DNA of 64,000 nt. It comes from Aeoliella straminimaris. Lineage in GTDB: Bacteria > Planctomycetota > Planctomycetia > Pirellulales > Lacipirellulaceae. The stretch covers positions 558,001-622,000 of the forward strand of contig NZ_JAMXLR010000036.1 of the NCBI RefSeq assembly GCF_024054565.1. The letters are read 5' to 3'. Shown here piece by piece: positions 1-8,830 of the stretch (position 1 is its first letter; every line of letters starts with the position of its first letter). The notes under the pieces were generated by a model. That model saw nothing but the letters and a program-made list of their open reading frames with translations, was not told the DNA's origin and did not search any database. The translations under genes and the position numbers were made by a program.

Positions 1-60
1 AGTTCGGTGGCACGGTGCCGCTGCCGTAGTTGGCTGTTCGCAGCAACTGGAAACTGGCAT

Positions 61-96
61 GCTGGCCGGTATCTCTTGCGAGGGATGCCGGCCAGC
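61..96. repeat. Hairpin downstream of purU
   Basis: GCTGGCCGG at 61-69 pairs perfectly with CCGGCCAGC at 88-96. It lies just past the purU stop codon, where a terminator would be expected. No T tract follows on the minus strand, so it may be only an RNA-stabilising hairpin. The first 114 bases hold no gene that I can support. Confidence 0.45.
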
Positions 97-114
97 GGCC
101 GTTTGGTGCGAAAG

Positions 115-969
115 CTACTTCATTGCCACGACGCGATTGAAGTGCAGCCGCACTTCGCCATCCACCACACGCCGCACGCCCTCGACCAGGCAGTGTGGTT
201 CGTTGTCTTCCTGGCCGCGGCGGATGATCTCCTCGCACGACATGCCCGGCGGTACCGTGAAGGTCGACTGGTAGATGATCTGGTTGCCGGCATCCAGCTC
301 CGGCACGATGAAATGACTGGTCGCACCGTAGGTCAGCATCCGGCTGGCGAATGCCTCCTGGTAGGGGCGGATGCCCGGAAAGCTGGGCAGCAGGCCATGG
401 TGCAGGTTGATGATCCGCCCGCCGGCATACTTCCAGCAACTCGATGGGGGCAGCACTCGCATGTAGCGGGCCAGTACGATGTAGTCGACGTCATGCTCGT
501 CGCAGATATCGATCAGTCGTCCGTCGTCAGGAGAACCTGAAGAGTCGGCAATGTTCTCCCAGGGCACGCCGAACTGCTCGGCCAGGTGCCGGCACTTTTC
601 GCGGTTGCCAATCATCACGCAGGCTTCCGCTTTGATGTGTCCGTCGCGAATCGCACGCAACACGGCCAGCGGAGTTTCGTGGCGAAAGGTCACGCAGATG
701 GCCAGGCGGGGTTTGCGCTCGGTGATCTCCGGCGACCAGGTTCGAACCGACAGACCTGTGGTGCGAGCCACCTCTGCCATGGCCTGCTCGAGTTCCTGCC
801 GGTGCGAGGCGTCTACCTCCACGCGGGTCAGCATCGAGAACACCGATTGCTGGTCGTGATCGTACATCTGGATCTCGGCGATATTGGCGCCCAGGCCAGT
901 TACCGAGTGCACAATCGGATCGGCGAGCCCGCGATTGTCGGGTCCAACTGCGGTGATGACGATTTGCAT
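115..969 (-). CDS. purU: Formyltetrahydrofolate deformylase
   Basis: Hydrolyses 10-formyl-THF to formate and THF, balancing the one-carbon pool and feeding formate to purine synthesis. The 284 residues have the family layout: an N-terminal ACT domain (about 1-80, opening MQIVITAVGPDNRGL) and a formyltransferase-like domain (about 90-284). The catalytic region reads INLHHGLLPSFPG, and the conserved Asp lies in ELDAGNQI. The ATG at 969 is preferred over a TTG three codons upstream. No clear Shine-Dalgarno is visible. The next gene upstream (HDOD) is on the same strand, 94 bases away, and is probably independent. The family is shared with PurN, but the ACT domain points to PurU. Confidence 0.9.
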   Translation of the reverse strand: MQIVITAVGPDNRGLADPIVHSVTGLGANIAEIQMYDHDQQSVFSMLTRVEVDASHRQELEQAMAEVARTTGLSVRTWSPEITERKPRLAICVTFRHETPLAVLRAIRDGHIKAEACVMIGNREKCRHLAEQFGVPWENIADSSGSPDDGRLIDICDEHDVDYIVLARYMRVLPPSSCWKYAGGRIINLHHGLLPSFPGIRPYQEAFASRMLTYGATSHFIVPELDAGNQIIYQSTFTVPPGMSCEEIIRRGQEDNEPHCLVEGVRRVVDGEVRLHFNRVVAMK

Positions 970-1063
970 GGTGGTCAAGGGAGTTGCGGTTGAGTGTGGT
1001 CCACTGCTTCCATGTTACCGCAAGGCGCACTTCGCATGGAAGGTTGCCGGCATCGCACCAAGT

Positions 1064-1969
1064 CTACACGGCCGCCATGGCCTTGGTGGCCTCGAGCGTC
1101 TCGTCGATTTGCGACCAGATGTCCGACAGCCGCTCTTCGTTGAGGGCCAGCCGCTCGAAAACGGTCTCGGTCGGAGTAATCGGCGCGGCCTCTTTCATTA
1201 CCCCTGCGCCACTGCGCGTGGCAATGTAGTCGGAAACGGCAACCAAGTCGGTCAATTGGCGGTCGTCGCCCTTGTAGTCTTCCGGTTTGTGATGGAATTC
1301 GATGCTCGTTACCAGTCGCGACGGGAACTTCGACCGCCACGCGACATAGGCACCCAGTTGTGAAGGGCAGAACGTCAGAATCCTGTGCACCGATTCATGC
1401 AGCGAGAGGCCTTCCTGCATCGACGTGCGAATCCGCGGAACATGGCGGGCCAGGTGCTGGTCGATGATCAGCAGGCCCATGTCGTGTAGCAGGCCGGCCA
1501 GGTACGCTTCTTCCGGATCGGCCACGTGTAGTGTTTTGGCCAGCAGGCGGGCCACCGCGCCAACGGCCATCGAGTGGCTCCACAGTTGGTTGCGGTCGAG
1601 CGTGTCCTTGGTGTTCGACGGGCTGAATTGCCGCGAGACGAACACGGTGATCGCCACGTTGCGAATCTGTTTGGTACCCAGCAGTGCGATGGCGCTCCGC
1701 AGATCGGCCACTTCCTGCCGCACCCCGTAGAACGAGGAGTTGACGATGCGGATAATCCGCGCGGCCAACGCCGGATCGCGCTCGATCAACTGTCGCAGGT
1801 CTTCGGCGTCGGTATGCTCGTCGACAGCCGCTTCGATAATTCGAAGCGCAATCGATGGCAGGCTCGACAGCTCGCTGAGCCGTTGAAACAGCGTTTCGAG
1901 TGCTTCGTTGTGAAGTTCCAGCGTTCCTTCGCTGAGTTCATTCTTTGCATTCGTGGCAGTCGCAGTCAC
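1064..1969 (-). CDS. HDOD domain protein
   Basis: A 301-residue protein that is mostly one HDOD domain (about residues 28-225). Features include LPSIALRIIEAA, the DPALAARIIRIVNSS block and the LGTKQIRNVAI block. HDOD proteins are non-catalytic relatives of HD phosphohydrolases used in signalling and regulation of motility, division or stress. A YLAGLLHDMG segment keeps an HD pair. The start is a GTG at 1969. No GGDEF, EAL or receiver domain is attached and no signalling partner lies beside it, so its input and target are unknown. Confidence 0.85.
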   Translation of the reverse strand: MTATATNAKNELSEGTLELHNEALETLFQRLSELSSLPSIALRIIEAAVDEHTDAEDLRQLIERDPALAARIIRIVNSSFYGVRQEVADLRSAIALLGTKQIRNVAITVFVSRQFSPSNTKDTLDRNQLWSHSMAVGAVARLLAKTLHVADPEEAYLAGLLHDMGLLIIDQHLARHVPRIRTSMQEGLSLHESVHRILTFCPSQLGAYVAWRSKFPSRLVTSIEFHHKPEDYKGDDRQLTDLVAVSDYIATRSGAGVMKEAAPITPTETVFERLALNEERLSDIWSQIDETLEATKAMAAV

Positions 1970-2334
1970 GGTTCAGTGTTGGGCTAGAGGTCGAAGTAGC
2001 GAAAAGTCGGCGGCAATGTCGATGGGCGAGACAGACCGTCTACGTCTGCCACACCTCGCACTTCGCGACAGTAAACCCTAGCTTGCGTGATTTGGACACA
2101 GGGGCAAACTCCTTGACCGGTATTCCGCAGACGTTCGTTGGCAGTAGTCACAATCGTTAGTACCGCGCTCACCTGCTCCATAGAGGCTGTCGATCAGTTG
2201 TTGCTTGCTCGCGGCCAGAATCGAGGTAGCTTTAACGATAGGCGCAGGCAGGTGATCGCTATCGCTGCGGTCGTGCGCCGCCTGCTGTGCACTGCTTTCC
2301 CATTTCACTTTGCGCGTAAGACCGAGCTAACAAA
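1970..2334. other. Divergent intergenic region, 365 bases
   Basis: Lies between the divergently read HDOD gene and the AAA ATPase gene, so it must hold both promoters. I found no convincing -35/-10 pair, repeat or RNA gene in it. The short reading frames here have no recognisable product. Confidence 0.5.
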
Positions 2335-3825
2335 ATGTCCTCCTCCGAAAAAGATTCGGCAGTTGTTACGCAAGAACCTGCCCAAAATCGTCTCGATGTC
2401 TTGTTGACGAGGATTCACGAGCTGACGGCCACCGGCGATGGTGCCGCAGACGACGTGGCCGAGGCCATTGCCGTGGTGAGCGAGGCCACTCGACCGGAAG
2501 TTCCTCAAGATGCAGCGCAGACCTCCGTCGCCAGCGAAGCGTTCGCTGACCAACGGGACAGCCATGGCGATTGGTTCCCCAGCGAGCCCGAAAGTCTTCG
2601 CGCCGCAGGACTGACCGAAAGTGAAGTGGAAGACCTGTTGCTCAAGATCCTTAACGCCCGCAGCGAAGCGAGCGGTCGTGATCTGGCAGACCAGGTGAAG
2701 CTGCCCTTCCGATTAGTCGATCCCACGCTACAGCAAATGAAGCAGGATCAGATGGTCGCCCACCGCGGCGCGTCCGTCATGAACGACTATATCTACCAAC
2801 TCACCAACAAGGGGCGCGAGCGGGCCAAGAAACTCAGCGAGCACTGCACCTACTTTGGTTCGGCACCGGTGTCGCTCAGGCACTACATCGATAGTGTGGC
2901 GAAGCAGACCATGGCCGATCAACACCCGTCGGAAGAGGATCTGCACCGGGCCTTCGACGATTTGCTGATCGACAAGCGAATGCTGCTGCGGTTGGGGCCC
3001 GCCATTAACTCTGGCCGTGGTCTGTTCCTGTATGGCGCGCCGGGTAACGGTAAGACGAGCATTGCCGAACGCGTCACCAAGGCCTTCGGCGAATATGTCT
3101 GGATTCCGCGCTCAATCGGCATCGATGGCGAGATCTTGCGGCTGTACGATCCCAGTATGCACGAGCCGGCGCCGGAAGAGGATTTCGAGGGCCTGCTCGA
3201 CGTTCGCAAGGTCGACAATCGCTGGGTCCGCATCCGCCGGCCGACGATCGTGGTTGGTGGTGAGTTGACGATGAGTTCGCTGGAGGTGACCCTCAACACG
3301 GCCACCAACGTGAGCGAAGCTCCGGTGCAGCTCAAGAGCAATTGCGGCACCCTGGTGATCGACGACTTTGGCCGTCAGCGCATGACCACCGACGAGTTGC
3401 TCAACCGCTGGATTGTCCCGCTCGAAAAGCGGTACGACTTCCTCAATCTGGCCAGCGGCAAGAAGATTCAAGTGCCGTTTGATCAGCTGATTATCTTTTC
3501 CACCAACCTCGAACCAAAGGACCTGGTGGACGATGCGTTCCTGCGTCGTATTCCCTACAAGATCGAGGTGGGTGATCCAGAAGAACCGGCGTTCCGAGAG
3601 CTGTTCCAGATCATGGCCCCCATCATCGGGGTGAAATATAGCCAGGAATCGTTGGAGTACCTGATCAAGACGCACTACAAATCGATCGGCCGACCGATGC
3701 GATGCTGCCAGCCGCGCGACCTGTTGTTGCAGATCAAGAACTTCTGCCACTACGTGAAGCAGCCGGCCGTGATGACCAACGAGAACCTCGACTTCGCCGT
3801 CGAGAATTACTTTGCGGTGATGTAG
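2335..3825 (+). CDS. AAA-type ATPase with winged-helix-like N-terminal region
   Basis: A 496-residue soluble protein. Residues 1-90 are low complexity and acidic. About 95-190 look like a winged-helix segment ([18 protein letters not shown], ending in [16 protein letters not shown]). An AAA domain follows, with Walker [10 protein letters not shown] near residue 234, Walker [10 protein letters not shown] near 340, a sensor-like IIFSTNLEP and the arginine-containing [13 protein letters not shown]. The rest looks like a small helical lid. The architecture suggests a regulatory or remodelling ATPase that reads DNA or a partner protein. The specific role is unknown. The start is ATG. No operon partner follows: the next gene is on the opposite strand, 45 bases away. 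Confidence 0.8.
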   Translation: MSSSEKDSAVVTQEPAQNRLDVLLTRIHELTATGDGAADDVAEAIAVVSEATRPEVPQDAAQTSVASEAFADQRDSHGDWFPSEPESLRAAGLTESEVEDLLLKILNARSEASGRDLADQVKLPFRLVDPTLQQMKQDQMVAHRGASVMNDYIYQLTNKGRERAKKLSEHCTYFGSAPVSLRHYIDSVAKQTMADQHPSEEDLHRAFDDLLIDKRMLLRLGPAINSGRGLFLYGAPGNGKTSIAERVTKAFGEYVWIPRSIGIDGEILRLYDPSMHEPAPEEDFEGLLDVRKVDNRWVRIRRPTIVVGGELTMSSLEVTLNTATNVSEAPVQLKSNCGTLVIDDFGRQRMTTDELLNRWIVPLEKRYDFLNLASGKKIQVPFDQLIIFSTNLEPKDLVDDAFLRRIPYKIEVGDPEEPAFRELFQIMAPIIGVKYSQESLEYLIKTHYKSIGRPMRCCQPRDLLLQIKNFCHYVKQPAVMTNENLDFAVENYFAVM

Positions 3826-3870
3826 TTCGATCCTTGGGCCTGGCATGCTTGCCCGGCTCGGTGAACCTGT

Positions 3871-4443
3871 TCACCGCTTGGTGCCGTTGCCGAACTCCAG
3901 GGGCAGCTGCGGGTCGGGCGTTTTGCCGCCGGCGAACTCTTCGTGCAGCAGGCTCGGTTGGATGTCGCGGTTGTGTTGGTACTTGCTGGCGTACTCGGTC
4001 ACCTCGCCGGTGAGTTCGTGGTAGAAGATCTGGCAGATCGGTACGCCCGGGTAGATGCGAATCGGCTGCACGGCGAACATCTCGAGTGTCCAGAAGCCCG
4101 AAAAGCCAACGTCGCCAAATCCGGCCGTGACGTGCACGAACAGGCCAAGTCGGCCGATGCTCGAACGCCCTTCGATCTGCGGCACCAGATTGTGCGTGGT
4201 GGTTTTCTCGATGGTGCGGCCCAGGTAGAGCTGGTTGGGACTGAGCGTGAGCCCTTCTGCGGGGATTTCGATCCGCCGCACCCGATTGGCCTTCGCCATG
4301 TCGAGCACCAGTTCTTCGTACACCATCAACTCGTTGTGCAGCGACAGATTGTAGCTGTTAGGGTTGAGGTTCGCTTCGTCGAAGGGATCAATGATGATGT
4401 CATTGCCCAACCGCTCGCGGATCTGTTGCCCGGAGAGAATCAT
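3871..4443 (-). CDS. dcd: dCTP deaminase
   Basis: Converts dCTP to dUTP for dTTP synthesis, or directly to dUMP if bifunctional. The start MILSGQQIRERLG at 4443 matches the family N-terminus. An upstream in-frame ATG would add 12 residues not seen in the family. At 190 residues it has normal length. Visible motifs are GRSSIGRLGLFVHVTAGFGD and the catalytic Glu in FWTLEMF. The TAGFGDVGFSG form resembles enzymes that also act as dUTPases, but I cannot decide between the two from sequence alone. It stands alone, convergent with the AAA gene. Confidence 0.92.
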   Translation of the reverse strand: MILSGQQIRERLGNDIIIDPFDEANLNPNSYNLSLHNELMVYEELVLDMAKANRVRRIEIPAEGLTLSPNQLYLGRTIEKTTTHNLVPQIEGRSSIGRLGLFVHVTAGFGDVGFSGFWTLEMFAVQPIRIYPGVPICQIFYHELTGEVTEYASKYQHNRDIQPSLLHEEFAGGKTPDPQLPLEFGNGTKR

Positions 4444-4566
4444 TACGGTGCCGCTCCATTGCCCGTGTACGGTGCCCAAACCGAAAACGCAATTACAACG
4501 CAGGCGGCCGACGTTTTCAACCCGTCGGAAAACAGGGGCGAAATCGGCGAACTGGGCGTTGTCGAA

Positions 4567-4956
4567 TTACTCCTTTTCGACAGTTGCCTCTGAATCTGCG
4601 AGCGGGGGTCGAGCAATCCAAGTGGAATCGCGCAGTTGAAAGGCACGGTTTGCCAATTCTTCGGGGGCCACCGATTCCAATAACCATCGCAGACGCTGCA
4701 GAATGCCCTGACGGTTGGGCTGCTTTAGAGCAATGACAACCACACCATGGTGAGCAGGGAAGCTCAGACTCAAAGCATGGTAGAAATCGCGATCGGTAGA
4801 CAGCAGCACGGCTTCGCGATCCTGAGCCTCGCGAATGAGAGCGGAGTCGTCGGCTCCCCGTGGCAGCAGAACACGCGCCTCAAAAGCAGTGTGCCCGAGC
4901 CCTTCGAGAAATGACACAGCCGCCTTTGGAAAGTTCTCGTCAAGTAAGAACTTCAT
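4567..4956 (-). CDS. DUF5615 PIN-like toxin candidate
   Basis: A 129-residue protein opening MKFLLDENFPKAAVSFLEGLGH, with the STDRDF block typical of DUF5615, a PIN-like nuclease fold. The acidic residues at LLDEN and TDRDF would form the metal site. Its ATG overlaps the stop of the upstream DUF433 gene by four bases (ATGA), so the two are translationally coupled. DUF5615/DUF433 pairs are predicted toxin-antitoxin modules. That role is inferred from the pairing. Confidence 0.82.
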   Translation of the reverse strand: MKFLLDENFPKAAVSFLEGLGHTAFEARVLLPRGADDSALIREAQDREAVLLSTDRDFYHALSLSFPAHHGVVVIALKQPNRQGILQRLRWLLESVAPEELANRAFQLRDSTWIARPPLADSEATVEKE

Positions 4957-5180
4957 TTCGCCGTAGTATAGTCGGTCTGCTGGTAGTCACTTAGTTCGCT
5001 GGCAAAGAGGAGCGCCGCCGCAATGTCCTCTCGCGTGATAGTAGGATAATCGGCCAGCACCGTCTCGATTGAGTCGCCGCCACCCAATGCCCCTAACACT
5101 GTGGATACGAGTACCCTGGTTCCGCTGATAACGGGCTTTCCATGGCAAATGGCAGGATCGATAGAGATTCGGTCACTCAT
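4953..5180 (-). CDS. DUF433 antitoxin candidate
   Basis: A 75-residue protein with the whole DUF433 signature: ISIDPAICHGKPVISGTRV, followed by a helix-turn-helix-like part (SIETVLADYPTITREDIAAAL). It is the first gene of a two-gene operon with the DUF5615 protein and would be the DNA-binding antitoxin that also represses the pair. Its start lies 56 bases from the end of nth. I see no palindromic operator in that gap. Confidence 0.82.
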   Translation of the reverse strand: MSDRISIDPAICHGKPVISGTRVLVSTVLGALGGGDSIETVLADYPTITREDIAAALLFASELSDYQQTDYTTAK

Positions 5181-5236
5181 GCTTTAATTCTCGGCTACAA
5201 CTCCTGCCGGGTCAAGCTAAGTTGCTCCCCTCGCCC

Positions 5237-5959
5237 TCACACCCCTACCTGTGGGCAGAACTTCCGCATCGAGCACTCCTCGCACTTTGGTTTGCGGGCG
5301 TTGCAGATGGCGCGGCCGTGGTGGATCATGCGGTGCGAGAACTCAATCCATTTCTTTTTCGGCAGGATTTGCATCAGGTCGTTTTCGACCTTCACTGCGT
5401 CGGTGTTGTCGGTCAGGCCGAGTCGCCGTGACAAGCGGCCGACATGCGTATCGACCACCACACCGGTAGGAATACCAAACGCCGTACCGAGAACGACGTT
5501 GGCCGTCTTCCGACCAATGCCCGGCAGGTTCACCAAGGCGTCGAGATCCTGTGGAACCTCTCCGCCGTAGTCGTCGACCAACGCTTGGCTGCAGGCTTTG
5601 ATGTTCTTCGCCTTGTTGCGGAAGAAGCCGGTACTTTGGACGAGCTTTTCCAGCTTCTTGATCGGCGCCGCGGCGATTTCGGCCGGTGTCGGTAACTCGG
5701 CGAACAGTTCCTTGGTGACGATGTTCACCCGCTCGTCGGTACACTGGGCCGACAGGATCGTGGCAATCAGCAACTGATAGGCCGTGTCGTGCACCAGCGC
5801 GCATTCGGCGTCGGGATAGTCGGCCTCCAGGCGGCGGACTACCTTGGCCGCTTGCTTCTTGCGCTCCTCGGGCGGCAGCGCAGCGGCGGTTGCGGCCTTC
5901 TTCTTAGCCGGGGTCTTTTTCCTGGGAGGCGTCTTCTTCGCAGTCTTTTTCTTGGCCAT
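5237..5959 (-). CDS. nth: Endonuclease III
   Basis: Base-excision repair DNA glycosylase and AP lyase for oxidised pyrimidines. It has 240 residues from the ATG at 5959. An upstream ATG would add nine unlikely residues. A lysine- and proline-rich tail (about 1-25) precedes the catalytic core and probably aids DNA binding. The helix-hairpin-helix LPGIGRKTANVVLG carries the catalytic Lys, and VVDTHVGRL carries the catalytic Asp. The C-terminal CNARKPKCEECSMRKFC has the exact C-x6-C-x2-C-x5-C spacing of the 4Fe-4S cluster. Confidence 0.95.
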   Translation of the reverse strand: MAKKKTAKKTPPRKKTPAKKKAATAAALPPEERKKQAAKVVRRLEADYPDAECALVHDTAYQLLIATILSAQCTDERVNIVTKELFAELPTPAEIAAAPIKKLEKLVQSTGFFRNKAKNIKACSQALVDDYGGEVPQDLDALVNLPGIGRKTANVVLGTAFGIPTGVVVDTHVGRLSRRLGLTDNTDAVKVENDLMQILPKKKWIEFSHRMIHHGRAICNARKPKCEECSMRKFCPQVGV

Positions 5960-6238
5960 GAGGCCGATTGTACGCAACGACGCCACCGCGGGCAGTGGGT
6001 GGTGGCGGGCGGAGAGTTACCTGCCCTCCCGCTGCCGCTCGAGGCGTTGGGGGATTCCTGGGCTGGGGTGGCAGAAGGCTCCGAAATAACCGCTAATTTC
6101 GGCAGAGGCACACGATCTCAGCCGCCAATTCTCCTTGACGCGGCATAATGTCGAGCATACCTTTTACTAGCAAAATACGGCGAGCCGCTGCGCTCCGCCC
6201 CCCCTTTCCTACGAATCCCCCCGCGGAGCCTCGTTGCC

Positions 6239-6997
6239 ATGAGCCAAGGTGACTTTCAAGCCCAGAATCCTTACGCCTCGTTTGGGCACATAGCGGCCGA
6301 TGCGCCGGCTGCCGATCGTCTGGCATTCATCAAGCGCACCTACATTCACCTGGCATTGGCCGTCTACGCCCTGGTGGTGCTGGAGTTTATTTACTTCAGC
6401 ATCTTCGGCGCCGCGATGAATGACTTGATGCCCAAGCTGCTTAGTCCGGTTTGGTACCTGTTGATGTTCGGCGGCTTTATCGTATCGGGCTGGGTTGCTC
6501 GGTCGTGGGCCGACTCGACGACGTCGGTGGGCAAGCAATATGCTGGCCTGGCCGTAGGTGTGCTAGGCTGGTCGGTGATGCTCGCACCCCTGTTGTGGAT
6601 CGCGAATCACTATGTCACGCCCATTGGCACGCAGACCTATAGTCCCATCGCGGTGGCCGGACTGATCACGTTTTTGGTATTCGGCGCGCTGACGGCGGCC
6701 GTCTTCCTGACTCGGGTTGATTTCTCCTTCCTGGCTCCGATCCTCGCCATCGCCACGGCGGTTGCTTTTGGACTGATCCTGGCCAGCTTCATCTTTCAAG
6801 GCCTGACGTCGGGCATGTGGTTTTCGGCCGCGCTCGTAGTGCTCGCCTCGGGTTACATCCTGTACGACACCTCGAACGTCCTGCACCATTACCGCACGAC
6901 GCAACATGTGGCCGCCGCGCTGGCGTTGTTTTCGTCTGTCGCGCTGTTGTTCTGGTACATCCTGCGAATCGTGATTGCCGTATCCGGCCGCCGCTGA
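6239..6997 (+). CDS. BAX inhibitor-1/YccA family membrane protein
   Basis: A 252-residue inner-membrane protein with a soluble start (opening with NPYASFG) and about seven hydrophobic segments. These are separated by very short loops, as in the Bax-inhibitor-1/YccA/YbhL family. The first segment follows RLAFIKRTYIHLALAVYAL. The C-terminal segments include ILYDTSNVLHHYRTTQHVAAALALF, where family members keep charged residues tied to ion leak. In bacteria the family interacts with FtsH-type quality control. The role in this organism is not shown. A strong terminator follows at 7019. Confidence 0.85.
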   Translation: MSQGDFQAQNPYASFGHIAADAPAADRLAFIKRTYIHLALAVYALVVLEFIYFSIFGAAMNDLMPKLLSPVWYLLMFGGFIVSGWVARSWADSTTSVGKQYAGLAVGVLGWSVMLAPLLWIANHYVTPIGTQTYSPIAVAGLITFLVFGALTAAVFLTRVDFSFLAPILAIATAVAFGLILASFIFQGLTSGMWFSAALVVLASGYILYDTSNVLHHYRTTQHVAAALALFSSVALLFWYILRIVIAVSGRR

Positions 6998-7018
6998 GCA
7001 GTCCGTATAATCGCTTCA

Positions 7019-7055
7019 CCCGGCCGCAGGTCCGTGCCTGTGGCCGGGTTTTTTT
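7019..7055 (+). terminator. Rho-independent terminator after the BI-1 gene
   Basis: CCCGGCCGCAGG at 7019-7030 pairs with CCTGTGGCCGGG at 7037-7048 (one G-T pair) around a six-base loop. Seven T residues follow. Confidence 0.9.
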
Positions 7056-7193
7056 ATACGCAAATGCGCTTTTTATTCGGCTTTTTTCGCACAAACCTAT
7101 TCAATTCGCTGCAGGCGTCTATTATTAAGCATAGGCATAGGACTGCCCCTCACAGCACTTGATACCGCTTTAGCGAACTGTAGAGTACTCAGG

Positions 7194-7913
7194 ATGTCTC
7201 CCTCCGATTTCGATCACGCCGAGTTCGATCCAGGAGAGTTTTCGGGCACGGTTCGAATGTTCCCGATTCCCAACCTGGTAATGTTCCCACACGTGGTGCA
7301 GCCGCTGCACGTGTTTGAGGAGCGCTATCGCGAAATGATGGCCGACGCCCTGGTGGGCGACCGGTTAATCGCGATGCCTGTGCTTCAGCCTGGTTGGGAG
7401 CCCGATTACGCTGGCCGTCCGCCGCTCGAGCCGTGGGCCTGCCTGGGCAAGATGGTGCTGCACAACAAGCTGCCCGACGGCTGTTACAACCTGCTGATGA
7501 TGGGCGTCGGACGGTTGAAGCTGGTGGAGGAAATGGCTCCCCTGCGAAGCTTTCGCCAGGCCAAGGCCGACCTGGTGGCTGATGTTCCGGTATGCTGCAC
7601 CAGTGACGAAGGTGAAATGCTGCACCAGCGGATCGTGGAAGTATTCGCACAGCGAATGGCTACCGGCGACGCGCCCTGTTCGCTGCGACCGCTGTTGGAG
7701 AACGACCTGCCGCTGGCGACGCTCACCGACCTGGTGGCGTACGCCTTGCCACTGGGCTGCAAACAGAAGCTGCAATTATTGTCGCAGCCGTGCGTGGCCA
7801 AGCGGGCTCGATTGCTGCTGGATTTTCTAGGTGTCGATGTCACCAAGCCGCAGCACACCATGCTCTCCACAGGGTACTCTACGGGCTTCCCGCCGCCGTT
7901 CAGCGCGAACTGA
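7194..7913 (+). CDS. Lon N-terminal (LON_N/PUA-like) domain protein
   Basis: A 239-residue stand-alone version of the substrate-recognition domain of Lon protease, without the AAA or protease parts. The family opening is clear: MFPIPNLVMFPHVVQPLHVFE, then GDRLIAMPVLQPGW and the CYNLLMMGVGRLKLVEE strand. Such proteins are widespread in bacteria and their role is unsettled. Candidates are a substrate adaptor for proteolysis, or a binding protein. The start is ATG and the preceding gene is terminated, so it has its own promoter. Confidence 0.85.
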   Translation: MSPSDFDHAEFDPGEFSGTVRMFPIPNLVMFPHVVQPLHVFEERYREMMADALVGDRLIAMPVLQPGWEPDYAGRPPLEPWACLGKMVLHNKLPDGCYNLLMMGVGRLKLVEEMAPLRSFRQAKADLVADVPVCCTSDEGEMLHQRIVEVFAQRMATGDAPCSLRPLLENDLPLATLTDLVAYALPLGCKQKLQLLSQPCVAKRARLLLDFLGVDVTKPQHTMLSTGYSTGFPPPFSAN

Positions 7914-8141
7914 TCGCGTTGGCGTCCGCTGTCGCCGAGGGGCCGCTGCACGGGAGCGCACGTGGCGTTCGAGTCTGCACACCCTTCGCGAAATAGACCT
8001 TCACACCGCACCAAGTGTCTTATTTGCTGATAGCGGCTGCATTCGAAGCCGACTTTCGCTCCAGACTGGTTGCAACCATAATCTTTGTTGGAGGGCCGTT
8101 GGCGGAACAGCCCCGAGACGACTTGAACCAAGGAATGTACT

Positions 8142-8771
8142 GTGCAAACTCCCAGCGAAACCGGTTCGCTCGATGGCGAGGCCACCAGCACCAACGTGCA
8201 CGTGCCCTCCGAGGTCGACTTGCCTCGGATCGAGAAGGCGGTCCGCGAGATCCTGGCGGCCGTCGGCGAGGATCCCGATCGCGAGGGCCTGCTCGAAACA
8301 CCAGCCCGTGTTGCGCGGATGTACGCCGAACTGTTCAGTGGCCTGCATGACGATCCCCGCGCGCACCTGCAAAAGTTCTTCACCGAGAAGTACGACGAGC
8401 TGGTGCTGGTCCGCGATATCAGCTTCAACAGCATGTGCGAACACCACATGCTGCCCTTCAGCGGCAAGGCCCATATTGGCTACGTGCCGAACGGCCGGGT
8501 CGTGGGGCTCAGCAAGCTGGCCCGGGTCGTGGAGGTGGTTAGCAAACGACCGCAGGTGCAGGAACGCATGACCGAGACCATCGCCAACCTGTTGATCGAA
8601 GAACTCGACGTGAAGGGCGTGGCCGTGGTGATTGAAGCCACCCACTCCTGCATGACCATCCGCGGTGTCCGCAAGCCGGGCAGCCTGTGCGTTACTTCGG
8701 CCATGAAAGGTTTGTTTCGCTCGAACCATTCCAGTCGCAGCGAAGTGATGAACCTGATTTACGGTGGGTGA
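8142..8771 (+). CDS. folE: GTP cyclohydrolase I
   Basis: First step of tetrahydrofolate and tetrahydropterin synthesis: GTP to 7,8-dihydroneopterin triphosphate plus formate. The 209 residues show the zinc ligands in [16 protein letters not shown] (about 98-113) and in [28 protein letters not shown] forms part of the active-site region. The start is a GTG at 8142 with AAGGA about eight bases upstream. The first 25 residues are a variable tail. It ends 59 bases before the large FAD dehydrogenase, which it may precede in one transcript. Confidence 0.95.
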   Translation: MQTPSETGSLDGEATSTNVHVPSEVDLPRIEKAVREILAAVGEDPDREGLLETPARVARMYAELFSGLHDDPRAHLQKFFTEKYDELVLVRDISFNSMCEHHMLPFSGKAHIGYVPNGRVVGLSKLARVVEVVSKRPQVQERMTETIANLLIEELDVKGVAVVIEATHSCMTIRGVRKPGSLCVTSAMKGLFRSNHSSRSEVMNLIYGG

Positions 8772-8799
8772 TCAGCCAGAGACTGCGATCTGAGCAACT

Positions 8800-8825
8800 C
8801 CCTGACCCCTGAACCCTGAATCCTC
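8800..8825. repeat. CCCTGA-type short-period repeat before the FAD dehydrogenase
   Basis: A run of CCCTGACCCC / GAACCCTGAA units ends just before the ATG at 8831. A related run lies before trpS at 20801. Both occupy the place where a Shine-Dalgarno would be expected. Confidence 0.5.
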
Positions 8826-8830
8826 TCTGC

